Below are positions 42,450 through 50,882 of a DNA stretch of 64,000 nt, piece by piece. The stretch comes from Palsa-504 sp963808615 (GTDB lineage: Bacteria; Actinomycetota; Actinomycetes; Streptosporangiales; Streptosporangiaceae), in the NCBI GenBank assembly GCA_963808615.1, contig CAWEGV010000011.1, positions 682,001-746,000 of the forward strand, given 5' to 3'. The translations under genes and the position numbers were made by a program. How positions within the stretch are numbered: position 1 is the first letter of the stretch; each line of letters starts with the position of its first letter. The notes beneath the pieces were generated by a model, which ran no database searches, was not told the origin of the DNA, and saw only the letters and a program-made list of their open reading frames with translations.

Positions 42450-42857
42450 ATGGCACCATCACCACTCGACGACGAGAACGCGCCGCTGTACACGGTCGGG
42501 CAGGTCGCGGAGCTGCTCGGCCTCAAGCAGGCGTTCCTGCGCCGTGTCGATCAGCTGCAGGTCGTCTCGCCGCAGCGATCCGAGGGCGGCCAGCGCCGCT
42601 ACACGCGCTACGAGATCCAGGTCATCCAGCGGGTCGTGAACATGGCCGACCAGGGCATCACCTTGCAGGCCATCCGCCGGATCATCGCGCTCGAGCGGCA
42701 GCTCGCCCAGGCCAGCAGGGAACGCGACCAGCTGGCCGGCCGGCTCGCCGAAGTCATCAGGGAACGTGATCAGCTGGCCCGGTGGCTGGCGGACCGCGGT
42801 AACCAGCCGGGTTCAGCGGACCGGGGTAACCAGCCGGATTCAGCGGACCCGCGGTAA
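42450..42857 (+). CDS. MerR-family regulator, HspR-like
   Basis: 135 residues. The winged HTH reads LYTVGQVAELLGLKQAFLRR, VDQLQVVSPQRSEGGQRRYT, RYEIQVIQRVVNMADQGITL and the dimer helix QAIRRIIALERQLAQASRER, resembling HspR, which represses chaperone genes in actinobacteria. Being just downstream of hsp20 supports the role. The tail holds two copies of ADRGNQPxS coded by an imperfect DNA repeat that runs on past the stop. A strong site, AGGAGG, lies about 8-12 bases before the ATG. Confidence 0.8.
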   Translation: MAPSPLDDENAPLYTVGQVAELLGLKQAFLRRVDQLQVVSPQRSEGGQRRYTRYEIQVIQRVVNMADQGITLQAIRRIIALERQLAQASRERDQLAGRLAEVIRERDQLARWLADRGNQPGSADRGNQPDSADPR

Positions 42858-42867
42858 CCAGCCAGCT

Positions 42868-43416
42868 TCAGCGGGGGCGGCTCTCGGCCGGGCCGGACCC
42901 CGGCGCCTCGGCGAGCTGCTCCAGGACGGGCACGGCCTCGGCCAGCGCGGACCGCTGCGCGGGCGTGAGCAGCTTCAGGCTCGCGGCCAGCACCAAGGTG
43001 CTCTCGGACCGGATGTGCTCGAGGACGTCCTGGCCATGCGGGGTGATGGCCAGGGTGCTTGCGCGCGCGTCGCTTGGGTCCGCGCAGCGGCGCACGTAGC
43101 CGCTTTCTTCCAGCGCGGTCACCAGCCGGGTGAGCGTGGAGGGCGCGATTCCCTCGGCGGCCGCCAGGTCCCCGAGCCGCAGCGGCCCCGAAGTCCCCAC
43201 GGTGGCGAGCGCCGCGAGCTGCGTGGGCGTCAGGCCCGCGATCTCATGGCGGCGCAGCTTGCGGGACAGCCGGGCCAGGGCCACCCGCAGCCGGGCGACG
43301 TCGATCACGGGGTCCCCCGTGTCGGGGGCAAGGGCTAGTCCGGGGTCGCCCGCCTGGCCGGGCACGAGCGCAGGTCCGGGGCCGCCCGCCTGGCTGACTG
43401 CCGATTCCGTGCTCAC
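42868..43416 (-). CDS. MarR-family transcriptional regulator
   Basis: 182 residues; GTG start at 43416. After a Gly/Pro-rich N-terminus comes a typical MarR fold: RLRVALARLSRKLRRHEIAG, LTPTQLAALATVGTSGPLRL, GDLAAAEGIAPSTLTRLVTA, LEESGYVRRCADPSDARAST. Divergent from the algH gene with about 120 bases between; it may control it or itself. Ligand unknown. Confidence 0.85.
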   Translation of the reverse strand: MSTESAVSQAGGPGPALVPGQAGDPGLALAPDTGDPVIDVARLRVALARLSRKLRRHEIAGLTPTQLAALATVGTSGPLRLGDLAAAEGIAPSTLTRLVTALEESGYVRRCADPSDARASTLAITPHGQDVLEHIRSESTLVLAASLKLLTPAQRSALAEAVPVLEQLAEAPGSGPAESRPR

Positions 43417-43535
43417 CTTGTCAGCCTACGCGGTGCGCGCCATGCGCTTGGAGTCCAGCGTAAAGACGGGCGCGGTTCGGCACACTGCCACCTCCGCCGA
43501 CGATGGCACCGCCGATCGTGACCGATGATAGACAT

Positions 43536-44120
43536 ATGGATGAGATGGCACCGGGTGCCCTGACGGGCCGCCTGCTCGTCGCCACCCCGGTGCTTTCCGA
43601 TCCCAACTTCCGCCGCACCGTGGTCCTGATCGTCGAGCACGAAGCGGAGCAGGGCACCCTGGGCGTGGTGCTGAACCGGCCGACGCAGGTCCCGGTCGAT
43701 CAGGTGCTTGAGCCCTGGACCGACCTGGCCACCAGCCCGTCGGTGGTGTTCACCGGTGGCCCGGTCGCGCCGAACAGCGCGCTCGCGCTCGCCCTGGTGC
43801 CGGGGACCGCCGAGCCCGTCGGATGGCATCCGCTGGACGGCACCCCGGCCATGGCCCGGCTTGGCCTGGTCGACCTCGATGCCCCGCCCGGCCTGATCGC
43901 TCCCGCGGTCACCTCGCTGCGCGTGTACGCGGGCTACGCAGGATGGAGCGAGGGCCAGCTCGAAGCGGAGATCGGCGAAGGGGCCTGGTACGTGCTGCCA
44001 GCCGAGCCGGCCGACGCGTTCTGCGCCGAGCCGGAGCGCCTGTGGCCCGCCGTCCTGCGCCGCCAGGGCGGCGAACTCGCCTACGTGGCCACGTATCCCG
44101 ACGATCCCGGCCTGAACTAG
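43536..44120 (+). CDS. YqgE/AlgH family protein
   Basis: 194 residues. Family marks: LTGRLLVATPVLSDPNFRRT at the start, VVLIVEHEAEQGTLGVVLNR, FTGGPVAPNSALAL, VRVYAGYAGWSEGQLEAEIG in the form LRVYAGYAGWSEGQLEAEI, and AWYVLPAEP. The biochemical role of AlgH is not settled; in Pseudomonas it affects alginate regulation. ATG at 43536; another ATG three codons later is possible. DUF3039 gene follows within 12 bases. Confidence 0.88.
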   Translation: MDEMAPGALTGRLLVATPVLSDPNFRRTVVLIVEHEAEQGTLGVVLNRPTQVPVDQVLEPWTDLATSPSVVFTGGPVAPNSALALALVPGTAEPVGWHPLDGTPAMARLGLVDLDAPPGLIAPAVTSLRVYAGYAGWSEGQLEAEIGEGAWYVLPAEPADAFCAEPERLWPAVLRRQGGELAYVATYPDDPGLN

Positions 44121-44131
44121 ACTCGCCAAGC

Positions 44132-44404
44132 GTGAGTGATACTGAGGTTCTTCCTGAGCAGGAGACGCGGGTCCGTGAGGACGCGCGGCCCAGGACGTCG
44201 CACGGTGACGGCGATCATGAGCGGTTCGCTCACTACGTCGACAAGAGCAAGATCGTCGACAGCATGGTGACCGGGACGCCGGTCACCGCGCTATGCGGCA
44301 AGGTCTGGGTGCCGAGCCGGGATCCCAAGCGCTATCCGGTCTGCCCCACCTGCAAGGAGATCTACGAGATGCTGCCGCCGGGCGACGGCGAAGGCGGCGA
44401 CTGA
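44132..44404 (+). CDS. DUF3039 domain protein, small putative zinc-ribbon protein
   Basis: 90 residues, GTG start at 44132. Reads HERFAHYVDKSKIVDSMVTG, PVTALCGKVWVPSRDPKRYP, VCPTCKEIYEMLPPG. Three conserved Cys (one in TALCGK and the CPTC pair) plus His could bind zinc. Widespread in actinobacteria with unknown function. Probably co-transcribed with algH. Confidence 0.85.
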   Translation: MSDTEVLPEQETRVREDARPRTSHGDGDHERFAHYVDKSKIVDSMVTGTPVTALCGKVWVPSRDPKRYPVCPTCKEIYEMLPPGDGEGGD

Positions 44405-44509
44405 CACCGACCGGCGCCGGACCTGCGGGGCCCGCCGCTGCCGCCGGCGGCCCCGTCGGCGCCTGGACGGGGGCCCTGGAGCGCCGTGTCCAGGGGCTCG
44501 CCTGATCCG
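44405..44509. other. GC-rich convergent intergenic region
   Basis: Contains several overlapping inverted repeats of G/C runs (for example ctgccgccggcggcc and gccctggagc... ctcc), probably acting as terminator for the two converging genes. No gene. Confidence 0.4.
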
Positions 44510-44992
44510 CTACTGGAGCCCGGTGCGGACTGACGTGATGCGCTGCGTGTTGAAGCCGAGCCAGTGCATCCGGCCCAGGTAGCGCGCGTGCTCAACCTTG
44601 AGGCAGCGGTCCATGATCACCGTCAGGCCGCCGTCCTCCGCGATCCGGGCACCCTCCTCGTTGATCACGCCGAACTGGCACCACAGGGTGGCGGCGCGGA
44701 TCTTCACCGCCTCCCGCGCGATCTGCGGCAGGGCATCAGGTGCGCGGAAGACGTTCACCACGTCTACCGGCCCGGGTACGTCTAGCAGGCTCGCGTAGCA
44801 GGTCTGCCCGAGGATCTCCGTCTGGCGCGGATTCACGGGGATCACCCGGTAGCCGTGCCGCTTGAGGTAGTAGCCAACGAAATTGCTGGCCCGCAGCTCG
44901 TTATCCGACAGGCCCACGATCGCGATCGTGCCGGCCGTGTGGAGCACCCGCTGGATGGCCAGCGGGTCCTGGTACCGTGCGAGGTCGGTCAT
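44510..44992 (-). CDS. CoA-binding domain protein (YccU type)
   Basis: 160 residues. The Rossmann-like CoA-binding fold shows in TIAIVGLSDNELRASNFVGY, YRVIPVNPRQTEILGQTCYA, VDVVNVFRAPDALPQIAREA and a WCQFGVINEEGARIAEDGG strand, with RCLKVEHARYLG near the end. The role is not known. The start overlaps the metY stop (ATGA), making it the third gene of the metX-metY operon, so a link to sulfur amino acid or CoA metabolism is inferred. Confidence 0.85.
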   Translation of the reverse strand: MTDLARYQDPLAIQRVLHTAGTIAIVGLSDNELRASNFVGYYLKRHGYRVIPVNPRQTEILGQTCYASLLDVPGPVDVVNVFRAPDALPQIAREAVKIRAATLWCQFGVINEEGARIAEDGGLTVIMDRCLKVEHARYLGRMHWLGFNTQRITSVRTGLQ

Positions 44993-46329
44993 GCCGTCGC
45001 CACCTTGCTTCCCGCTGTTGTCGCGGCGACAAGCGCGAAACCTTGCTCCAGGTCCCAGATCAGATCCCCGACGGACTCGGTGCCGACCGACAGCCGCACC
45101 GTTCCCGGCCCGACGCCCGCCGCCCGCAGCTCATCGTCGCCCAGCTGGCGGTGTGTGGTGCTGGCCGGGTGGATGATCAGGCTCTTCGCGTCGCCGACGT
45201 TCGCCAGGTGGGACCAGAGCGTCACGCCGCGGATGAGGTCCTGCCCGCCAGCGCGGCCGCCGGCGCAGTCGAAAGAGAACACCGCGCCGGCTCCGCGCGG
45301 CAGGTACTTCTCCACCAGCGGCCGGTACCTGCTGGACGGCAGGCCCGGGTAGGTCACGTTCGACGCCAGCTCGTGCGACTCCAGGAACGCCGCGACCGCC
45401 CGCGCGTTGTCGACGTGGCGTTCCATCCGCAGCGACAGCGTCTCGAGCCCCTGCAGGAACAGGAAGGCGTTGAACGGCGAGAGCGCCGCACCGAGGTCGC
45501 GCAGGGTCTCGGCCCGCAGCTTCATCGCGTAGCCGTACGTCCCGAACGTCTCGTGGAATTGCAGGCCGTGGTAGGCCGGCGACGGATCCGCGACCACGGG
45601 AAACCGCCCGTTGGACCAGTTGAACGTGCCAGCCTCGACGACGACGCCGCCGATGCTCGTGCCGTGGCCGCCGATGAACTTGGTCGCCGAGTGGATCACG
45701 ATGTCGGCGCCCCATTCGATCGGGCGGCACAGGTAGGGCGTCGCGAACGTGTTGTCCACGATCAGCGGCAGCTCGTGGGAGTGCGCGATGGCCGCCACCG
45801 TCTCGATGTCCAGCACGTTCCCGGCCGGGTTGCCGATCGTCTCGCCGAAGAACGCCTTCGTGTTCGCGCGGACCGCCTGCCGCCACGCGTCAGGATCGTC
45901 GGGATCGACCCACGTCAGCTCCACGCTCATCTTGCGCAGCAGGTGCTTGAACTGGTTCACCGTCCCGCCGTAGAGCGCCGAGGACGAGACGACGTGGTCG
46001 CCCGGCTGCAGCAGCGTGAACAGCGCGGCCATCTGCGCGGCGATCCCGCTGGCGAACGCGACCGCGCCGCACCCGCCCTCGAGGTTCGCCACTCGCTCCT
46101 CGAACACCGCGACGGTCGGGTTCATGATGCGCGAGTACGTGTTGCCGTACTCCTGCAGGTTGAAGTACGCCGCCGCTGATTCCGGGTCCTCGAACACGTA
46201 GCTGGTCGTCTGGAAGATCGGCACCGCCCGGGCCCCGGTGTTCGGGTCCGGCCGTTGCCCGGCGTGCAGTTGCCGTGTCTCGAATCCGAACGCGCGGGCT
46301 TCCTCACCACGGGTCCGCTTGTCGGTCAC
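44989..46329 (-). CDS. metY: O-acetylhomoserine sulfhydrylase
   Basis: 446 residues, PLP fold-type I Cys/Met-metabolism family. FETRQLHAGQRPDPNTGARA, IFQTTSYVFEDPESAAAYFN, RIMNPTVAVFEERVANLEGG, SSALYGGTVNQFKHLLRKM and the PLP Lys in IHSATKFIGGHGTSIGGV. Length and the long C-terminal half match MetY. It makes homocysteine from O-acetylhomoserine and sulfide. It lies directly after metX (ATGA overlap), so the two catalyse consecutive steps. Confidence 0.92.
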   Translation of the reverse strand: MTDKRTRGEEARAFGFETRQLHAGQRPDPNTGARAVPIFQTTSYVFEDPESAAAYFNLQEYGNTYSRIMNPTVAVFEERVANLEGGCGAVAFASGIAAQMAALFTLLQPGDHVVSSSALYGGTVNQFKHLLRKMSVELTWVDPDDPDAWRQAVRANTKAFFGETIGNPAGNVLDIETVAAIAHSHELPLIVDNTFATPYLCRPIEWGADIVIHSATKFIGGHGTSIGGVVVEAGTFNWSNGRFPVVADPSPAYHGLQFHETFGTYGYAMKLRAETLRDLGAALSPFNAFLFLQGLETLSLRMERHVDNARAVAAFLESHELASNVTYPGLPSSRYRPLVEKYLPRGAGAVFSFDCAGGRAGGQDLIRGVTLWSHLANVGDAKSLIIHPASTTHRQLGDDELRAAGVGPGTVRLSVGTESVGDLIWDLEQGFALVAATTAGSKVATA

Positions 46330-47648
46330 GAAGGCCCCTTCCTGGACGTCAGCCCACCGGCCCGGGCGGCCCCGCCGGCCCCGTCGGCCCGGCCGGCCCC
46401 GCCGGTCAGGCCTTCGGACAGGAAACGGCGGATGATGGGTGTCTGCCGCGCTTCTTCCAGCAGGAAGCAGTCGTGGCCGTACGGCGCCTCGATCACATGG
46501 GACTCGACCGGCTTGCCGAGAGCGCCGAGCACGTCGGCGATCTCCCTCGACGCGGACGGCGGGTACAGCCAGTCGGAACTGAACGAGATCAGCAGCGTCC
46601 GCGCCGAAACGCCTTCAAGCGCCCGCGCGAGCGATCCGCCGCCGTACTGCCGCGCGAGATCGAAATAGGTCAGCGCGCGGGAGGTGTAGAGGTAGGTGTT
46701 GGCGTCGAAACGCCTGACGAACGAGTCGGCCTGGTGGCGCAGGTAGCTCTCGACCTGGAACTCCGGCTCAGTGATCGTGTAGCGGATGTCGTCGGAGGAC
46801 TGCAGCCGACGGCCGAACTTGGCGCTCAGCGCCGGTGCGGACAGGTAGGTGATGTGGCCGACCATCCGCGCCACGCCCATGCCGGCGTCGGGCGCGCGGC
46901 CCGTGCCGTAGTAGCGGCCGCCCTGCCAGGCCGGGTCGCGCATGATCGAGTCACGCGCGATCGAGTTCCAGGCCACCCCCTGCGGGTGGAGGGCGTGCGT
47001 GCTGGCGATCGCCACCACGGCATCGACCTGATCGGGAAACAGGATCGCCCACTCGAACGCCTGCATCCCGCCGAGCGAGCCTCCGGTCACCGCCGCCAGC
47101 CGCTCAATACCGAGTTCGCTCAGGAACGCCCGCTCGGTCCTTACCATGTCCGCCACGGTGATCACGGGGAAGTCCGGCCCGTACGGCTGGCCGGTCGCCG
47201 GGTCGATCGACGACGGCCCTGTGGTCCCGCGGCAGCCGCCGAGCAGGTTCGTGGAGATGACGCAGAAACGGTCGGTGTCGAAGGCCTTGCCCGGGCCGAT
47301 CATCCCGTCCCACCAGCCGAGCCCCTGGCCGGCCACGCCGTCGCGATCCTCGGCCGCGAAGCCGTCGCGGGTGCCGGATGCGGGCGGCGTCTTGGCCAAG
47401 CCCGCCGCGTGGGCGTCACCGCTGAGCGCGTGGCACACCAGGATGACGTTGTCACGCCGGGGTGAAAGGGTGCCGTAGGTTTCGTACGCCACGCGGATCG
47501 GGTGCAGGTCCCGTCCGCAGTCGAGTCGCACCGGCTTCGGCAGGTCAACGTAGCGCGTCTTGACCGTGCCGACACTACCGGCTGGGCCGGAGGGGCCGGA
47601 GGGGCCGGCCGCGAGCTTCGAGGCTGGCTCCGCCATGGGGGCTATCAT
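46326..47648 (-). CDS. metX: Homoserine O-acetyltransferase
   Basis: 440 residues, alpha/beta-hydrolase fold. Nucleophile Ser in AVTGGSLGGMQAFEWAILFP, Asp in ISFSSDWLYPPSASREI and His in APYGHDCFLLEEARQTP. NVILVCHALSGDAHAAGL and ISTNLLGGCRGTTGPSSIDP are family signatures. It activates homoserine with acetyl-CoA for sulfide incorporation by MetY. A low-complexity Gly/Ala C-terminus reads GGAGRADGAGG. ATG at 47648; an inverted repeat lies directly upstream. Confidence 0.92.
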   Translation of the reverse strand: MIAPMAEPASKLAAGPSGPSGPAGSVGTVKTRYVDLPKPVRLDCGRDLHPIRVAYETYGTLSPRRDNVILVCHALSGDAHAAGLAKTPPASGTRDGFAAEDRDGVAGQGLGWWDGMIGPGKAFDTDRFCVISTNLLGGCRGTTGPSSIDPATGQPYGPDFPVITVADMVRTERAFLSELGIERLAAVTGGSLGGMQAFEWAILFPDQVDAVVAIASTHALHPQGVAWNSIARDSIMRDPAWQGGRYYGTGRAPDAGMGVARMVGHITYLSAPALSAKFGRRLQSSDDIRYTITEPEFQVESYLRHQADSFVRRFDANTYLYTSRALTYFDLARQYGGGSLARALEGVSARTLLISFSSDWLYPPSASREIADVLGALGKPVESHVIEAPYGHDCFLLEEARQTPIIRRFLSEGLTGGAGRADGAGGAARAGGLTSRKGPS

Positions 47649-47662
47649 AGCTGGTCCCAGCT
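47649..47662. promoter_or_regulatory. Inverted repeat agctgg-tc-ccagct next to the metX start
   Basis: A 6+2+6 palindrome touching the metX start codon, in the 72-base gap between metX and the divergent OsmC-like gene. A TATATT-like element (47664-47671 region) follows. It may be a control site for methionine synthesis; no SAM riboswitch is recognisable. Confidence 0.4.
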
Positions 47663-47720
47663 GTTATATTGTCGATCATCTCCATAGGGAATCTGGGAAG
47701 TGAGCGAGAGGGATCACGAC

Positions 47721-48269
47721 ATGACCACGGTCACCAATGGCGTCAACGTGCAGGCGCTGCTCGAGGCACGCGACGCGCTGCAGGGCGCGCCCGAGGCCGC
47801 TCAGTTCACCTGGCGGGCCTCGGCCAAGTGGCAGAACGGCGTCCACAGCAGGATCAGCGTCCAGAGCTTCTTCGGCCTCGGCGAGGAGCAGGCCCACAAG
47901 GAGCAGTGGTCGTTCGAAGCCGACCACCCCGAGGTCTTCGCGGCGACGGACAACGGCATCACGCCGATCGAGTACCTCATTGTCGGCCTGGCCAGCTGCC
48001 TGACGGCGGGTGTGGCCTCCGTCGCGGAGAACCGCGGCATCCAGCTGCGCTCGGTCGAGTCGACGGTCGAGGGCGCGCACGACATCCGCGGCATCCTCGG
48101 CGCCGACAGCGACGTCCGCAACGGCTTCAACGACATCAAGGTGACCTTCCACATCGACGCGGACGCGTCGAAGGAGGACATCGAGGCACTGGTGGCCCAG
48201 TCCCAGAAGCGCTCCGCGGTGTTCGACGCCCTCACCAACCCGACGAACGTCACCGTCGAAGTCGCCTGA
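47721..48269 (+). CDS. OsmC-family protein
   Basis: 182 residues. The OsmC fold shows in RASAKWQNGVHSRISVQSFF, WSFEADHPEVFAATDNGITP, EYLIVGLASCLTAGVASVAE (the conserved Cys) and VTFHIDADASKEDIEALVAQ. The usual two Cys of OsmC/Ohr peroxidases are not both seen: only the Cys in LASCLTAG is clear, so peroxidase activity is doubtful and it may be of the YhfA-like subclass. ATG at 47721 has AGAGGG eight bases upstream. The flavin oxidoreductase gene follows. Confidence 0.82.
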   Translation: MTTVTNGVNVQALLEARDALQGAPEAAQFTWRASAKWQNGVHSRISVQSFFGLGEEQAHKEQWSFEADHPEVFAATDNGITPIEYLIVGLASCLTAGVASVAENRGIQLRSVESTVEGAHDIRGILGADSDVRNGFNDIKVTFHIDADASKEDIEALVAQSQKRSAVFDALTNPTNVTVEVA

Positions 48270-48288
48270 GGAGTCTGGGGACCACGCC

Positions 48289-49527
48289 ATCGAGCGCGTA
48301 ACCACGGCCGTCATCGGCGCGGGGCACGCGGGCCTGGCCGCGAGCCACTTCCTCACCGGCCAGTCGATCGACCACGTGGTGCTCGAGCGCGGGGAGGTGG
48401 CAAACTCCTGGCGCCGCGAGCGCTGGGACTCGCTCCGGCTGCTCACCCCCAACTGGCTCAGCCGCCTGCCGGGCCTTCGCTACCAGGGCCCGGATCCCGA
48501 CGGCTACATGACCATGGGGGAAGTGACCGAGTTCATCGGGCGCTTCGCCGCCGTCTCACGCGCTCCGGTCAGGACCGGCACGAACGTCACGTCGGTGCGA
48601 CGGGCCGGCGACGGATACCGCCTGACGACGAGCGGCGGCGAGATCGGCTGCCGGGCGGTGGTCATCGCCAGCGGCGCCTGCAATCAGCCAGCGCTGCCGC
48701 AGTTCAAAGCCGAGGTGCCGGCCTCCGTCGAGCAACTGACGCCGTTCGACTACCGCGACCCGGCCAAGCTCCCCGACGGTGGCGTGCTCGTGGTGGGAGC
48801 GTCGGCCACCGGCGTCCAGCTGGCCGCCGAGCTGCAGCGGTCGGGACGGCCGGTGACCCTCTTGGTTGGGGAGCACGTGCGGTTGCCGCGGGTGTACCGC
48901 GGCCGCGACGTGCTGTGGTGGCTGGATGCGTCGGGCGTGTGGGGCCAGCGGTACGACGAGGTGGAGGATCTCACCCGGGCCCGGCGGCTGCCCTCGCCCC
49001 AGCTCGCCGGGACTCCCGAGCGGGCCACGCTCGATCTCAACGCGCTCGCCTCGATGGGCGTCGAGCTGGTGGGCCGCTGGGCGGCGGTACGTGACGGCCG
49101 CGCGCTGTTCTCCGGCGGCCTGCGCAACATGTTCTCGCTCGCGGACCTCAAGATGAACCGCCTGCTGGGCACGTTCGACGAGTGGGCCCGGACGAGCGGG
49201 TACGACGCCGAGGTCGACCCTCCCGAGCGCTTCGCGCCGACCCGCGTGCCCTCCTCGGCGCGGCTGCAGCTCGACCTGGGCAGCGGCGAGATCCGCGCCA
49301 TCGTGTGGGCGACGGGCTTCCGGGCTGACTACCGGTGGCTCGACGTGCCCGTGGTCGACGCGAAGGGCCAGCTGCGCCACGACGGCGGTGTGGTCGACAG
49401 CCCGGGACTGTACGCGCTGGGCCTGCCCGTGCTGCGGCGGCGCAGGTCCACGTTCATATACGGCATCGAGGATGACGCGCGTGAGGTGGTCGACCACCTC
49501 ACGCGGTACCTGGCCGAGCGCCGCTGA
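48289..49527 (+). CDS. Flavin-containing monooxygenase-like FAD/NAD(P)-binding oxidoreductase
   Basis: About 412 residues. FAD-binding TAVIGAGHAGLAASHFLTG is at the very start; NAD(P)-binding GVLVVGASATGVQLAAELQR (as VLVVGASATGVQLAAEL) lies near residue 170. VVLERGEVANSWRRERWDSL and the late VWATGFRADYRWLDVPV fit the flavin-monooxygenase/YhiN-like group. No ATG, GTG or TTG precedes the GxGxxG; the fitting first codon is an ATC at 48289 with GGGG eight bases upstream. The first standard start (GTG 48376) would delete the FAD loop. So an ATC start or a sequence error is likely. Confidence 0.75.
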   Translation: MERVTTAVIGAGHAGLAASHFLTGQSIDHVVLERGEVANSWRRERWDSLRLLTPNWLSRLPGLRYQGPDPDGYMTMGEVTEFIGRFAAVSRAPVRTGTNVTSVRRAGDGYRLTTSGGEIGCRAVVIASGACNQPALPQFKAEVPASVEQLTPFDYRDPAKLPDGGVLVVGASATGVQLAAELQRSGRPVTLLVGEHVRLPRVYRGRDVLWWLDASGVWGQRYDEVEDLTRARRLPSPQLAGTPERATLDLNALASMGVELVGRWAAVRDGRALFSGGLRNMFSLADLKMNRLLGTFDEWARTSGYDAEVDPPERFAPTRVPSSARLQLDLGSGEIRAIVWATGFRADYRWLDVPVVDAKGQLRHDGGVVDSPGLYALGLPVLRRRRSTFIYGIEDDAREVVDHLTRYLAERR

Positions 49528-49548
49528 CCCCAGCCGGGGGCGCTAGGC

Positions 49549-49680
49549 GCCGGCGCGCGGCGAGCCGGCCAGGTCCACGCCGGTGGCGTGCACGCAGTAG
49601 TCGGTGGCGATGCCGACCACGTCAACCTGGTCGACTCCGTGGCCGCGCAGCCAGTCGGCGTGCCGGTCAGTCCGATTTCG
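49549..49680 (-). pseudogene. Decayed partial copy of the neighbouring nicotinamidase gene
   Basis: Read on the reverse strand it gives ADWLRGHGVDQVDVVGIATD and YCVHATGVDLAG, matching ADWLRLRDVDEVDVVGIATD and YCVRATAVDAARAG of the intact gene 8 bases beyond. DNA identity is high over about 55 bases. Only the catalytic-Cys region is left, so it is a relic of a tandem duplication. Confidence 0.8.
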
Positions 49681-49687
49681 GCTCCGT

Positions 49688-50284
49688 TCATTGTCCACCT
49701 AGTCCGGGAACCCGCTCACCCAGCAGCGGCGTGCCGGTCAGTTCCACGCCGGCCGCGTTCAACTCGTCGATGGCTTTCGCGGTGGATTCCGGGTCGACAC
49801 CCGCGGTGAGGTCGAGCAGAACCCTGACGGCGAGGCCAGCGCGCGCCGCATCCACGGCGGTGGCGCGCACGCAGTAGTCGGTGGCGATGCCCACGACGTC
49901 AACCTCGTCGACGTCGCGCAGCCGCAGCCAATCCGCGAGCGGCGTCCCGGCGTCATCGACGCCCTCGAACCCGCTGTAGGCTGCAGCGTGCGCGCCTTTC
50001 CTGAATACCGCCTCGACGCGCGTCGTGTCCAGATCGGGGTGGAAGCGGGCCCCGGGCGTTCCGCTGACGCAGTGCGGCGGCCACGAGGATGAGTAGTCCG
50101 GGTGGGCGGAGAAGTGGCTGCCCGGGTCGACGTGGTAGTCGGTGGTCGCCACGACATGCGCATAGCTATGCTCGTCCTGGAGATATCGGCTGATCGCACG
50201 CGCGACGGCACCACCGCCGGCCACTGCTAGCGAGCCGCCCTCGCAGAAGTCGTTCTGCACGTCAACGATGATCAGGGTACGCAT
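49688..50284 (-). CDS. pncA: Nicotinamidase
   Basis: 198 residues, isochorismatase-like fold. Catalytic triad: Asp in LIIVDVQNDFCEGGSLAVAG, Lys in AVFRKGAHAAAYSGFEG, Cys in GIATDYCVRATAVDAARAG. Metal ligands in TTDYHVDPGSHFSAHPDYSS (Asp, His, His). It converts nicotinamide to nicotinate for NAD salvage; pncB, the next step, is encoded 0.6 kb away. ATG at 50284 overlaps the end of the upstream gene by 23 bases. Confidence 0.92.
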   Translation of the reverse strand: MRTLIIVDVQNDFCEGGSLAVAGGGAVARAISRYLQDEHSYAHVVATTDYHVDPGSHFSAHPDYSSSWPPHCVSGTPGARFHPDLDTTRVEAVFRKGAHAAAYSGFEGVDDAGTPLADWLRLRDVDEVDVVGIATDYCVRATAVDAARAGLAVRVLLDLTAGVDPESTAKAIDELNAAGVELTGTPLLGERVPGLGGQ

Positions 50285-50771
50285 AGGCCCAAGGTAATCC
50301 TCCGGACTCGCCGACGTCAGCGGGAGCGCCGCCGGTGATGCGGACGAGCTCGCCGAACGAGGTGGGGAACACCGTGTGCGGGTGGCCGGCGGCCGCCCAC
50401 ACGACGTCGTAGGACTCGAGCCAGGTGTCGACCAGGGTGCGGATGGGCGCGGGATGACCGACCGGGGCCACGCCGCCGATAGCCTGGCCGGTCCAGGCCC
50501 GGACCGTCCCGGCGTCCGCGCGGCGCACGGCCGAGGCGCCGACCAGCGCCGCCACCCGGGCCGTATCCACCCGGTGAGCACCGCTGGTCATGACCAGCAG
50601 CGGCACCCCGTCCGCGCTGAACACCAGACTGTTGGCGATCGCGCCCAGCTCGCAGCCGAGCTGGGCGGCGGCGCTCGCGGCCGTCGGCGCGGGCTCGGGC
50701 AGCTCCCGGACCTGGCCCGGCACGCCCTTGTCCCGCAGCACGGCGGCGAAGTCGGTGAAGTCGACAGGCAT
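50262..50771 (-). CDS. YbaK/EbsC-type aminoacyl-tRNA deacylase (prolyl-tRNA editing domain)
   Basis: 169 residues. VRELPEPAPTAASAAAQLGC, ELGAIANSLVFSADGVPLLV, MTSGAHRVDTARVAALVGAS and GQAIGGVAPVGHPAPIRTLV are the conserved blocks of the Ybak/ProX family, which hydrolyses mischarged tRNA(Pro) or similar. The editing Lys of some members is not obvious. It overlaps pncA by 23 bases on the same strand. Confidence 0.88.
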   Translation of the reverse strand: MPVDFTDFAAVLRDKGVPGQVRELPEPAPTAASAAAQLGCELGAIANSLVFSADGVPLLVMTSGAHRVDTARVAALVGASAVRRADAGTVRAWTGQAIGGVAPVGHPAPIRTLVDTWLESYDVVWAAAGHPHTVFPTSFGELVRITGGAPADVGESGGLPWAYAYPDHR

Positions 50772-50882
50772 GGCTGCAGGCTAGCCGGGTCACGGCCCGC
50801 TCGGCGAACCACTTAGGGCCGGTCGTAGGGGGCGACCCGGAGCCAGGCACCCCGCGCCAGAGGCGAAGACCCTCCCGCCGGA

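Noticed and set aside
47649..47720. SAM riboswitch before metX
   Set aside because: Only 72 bases separate metX from the divergent gene, too short for SAM-I, and no matching core is visible.
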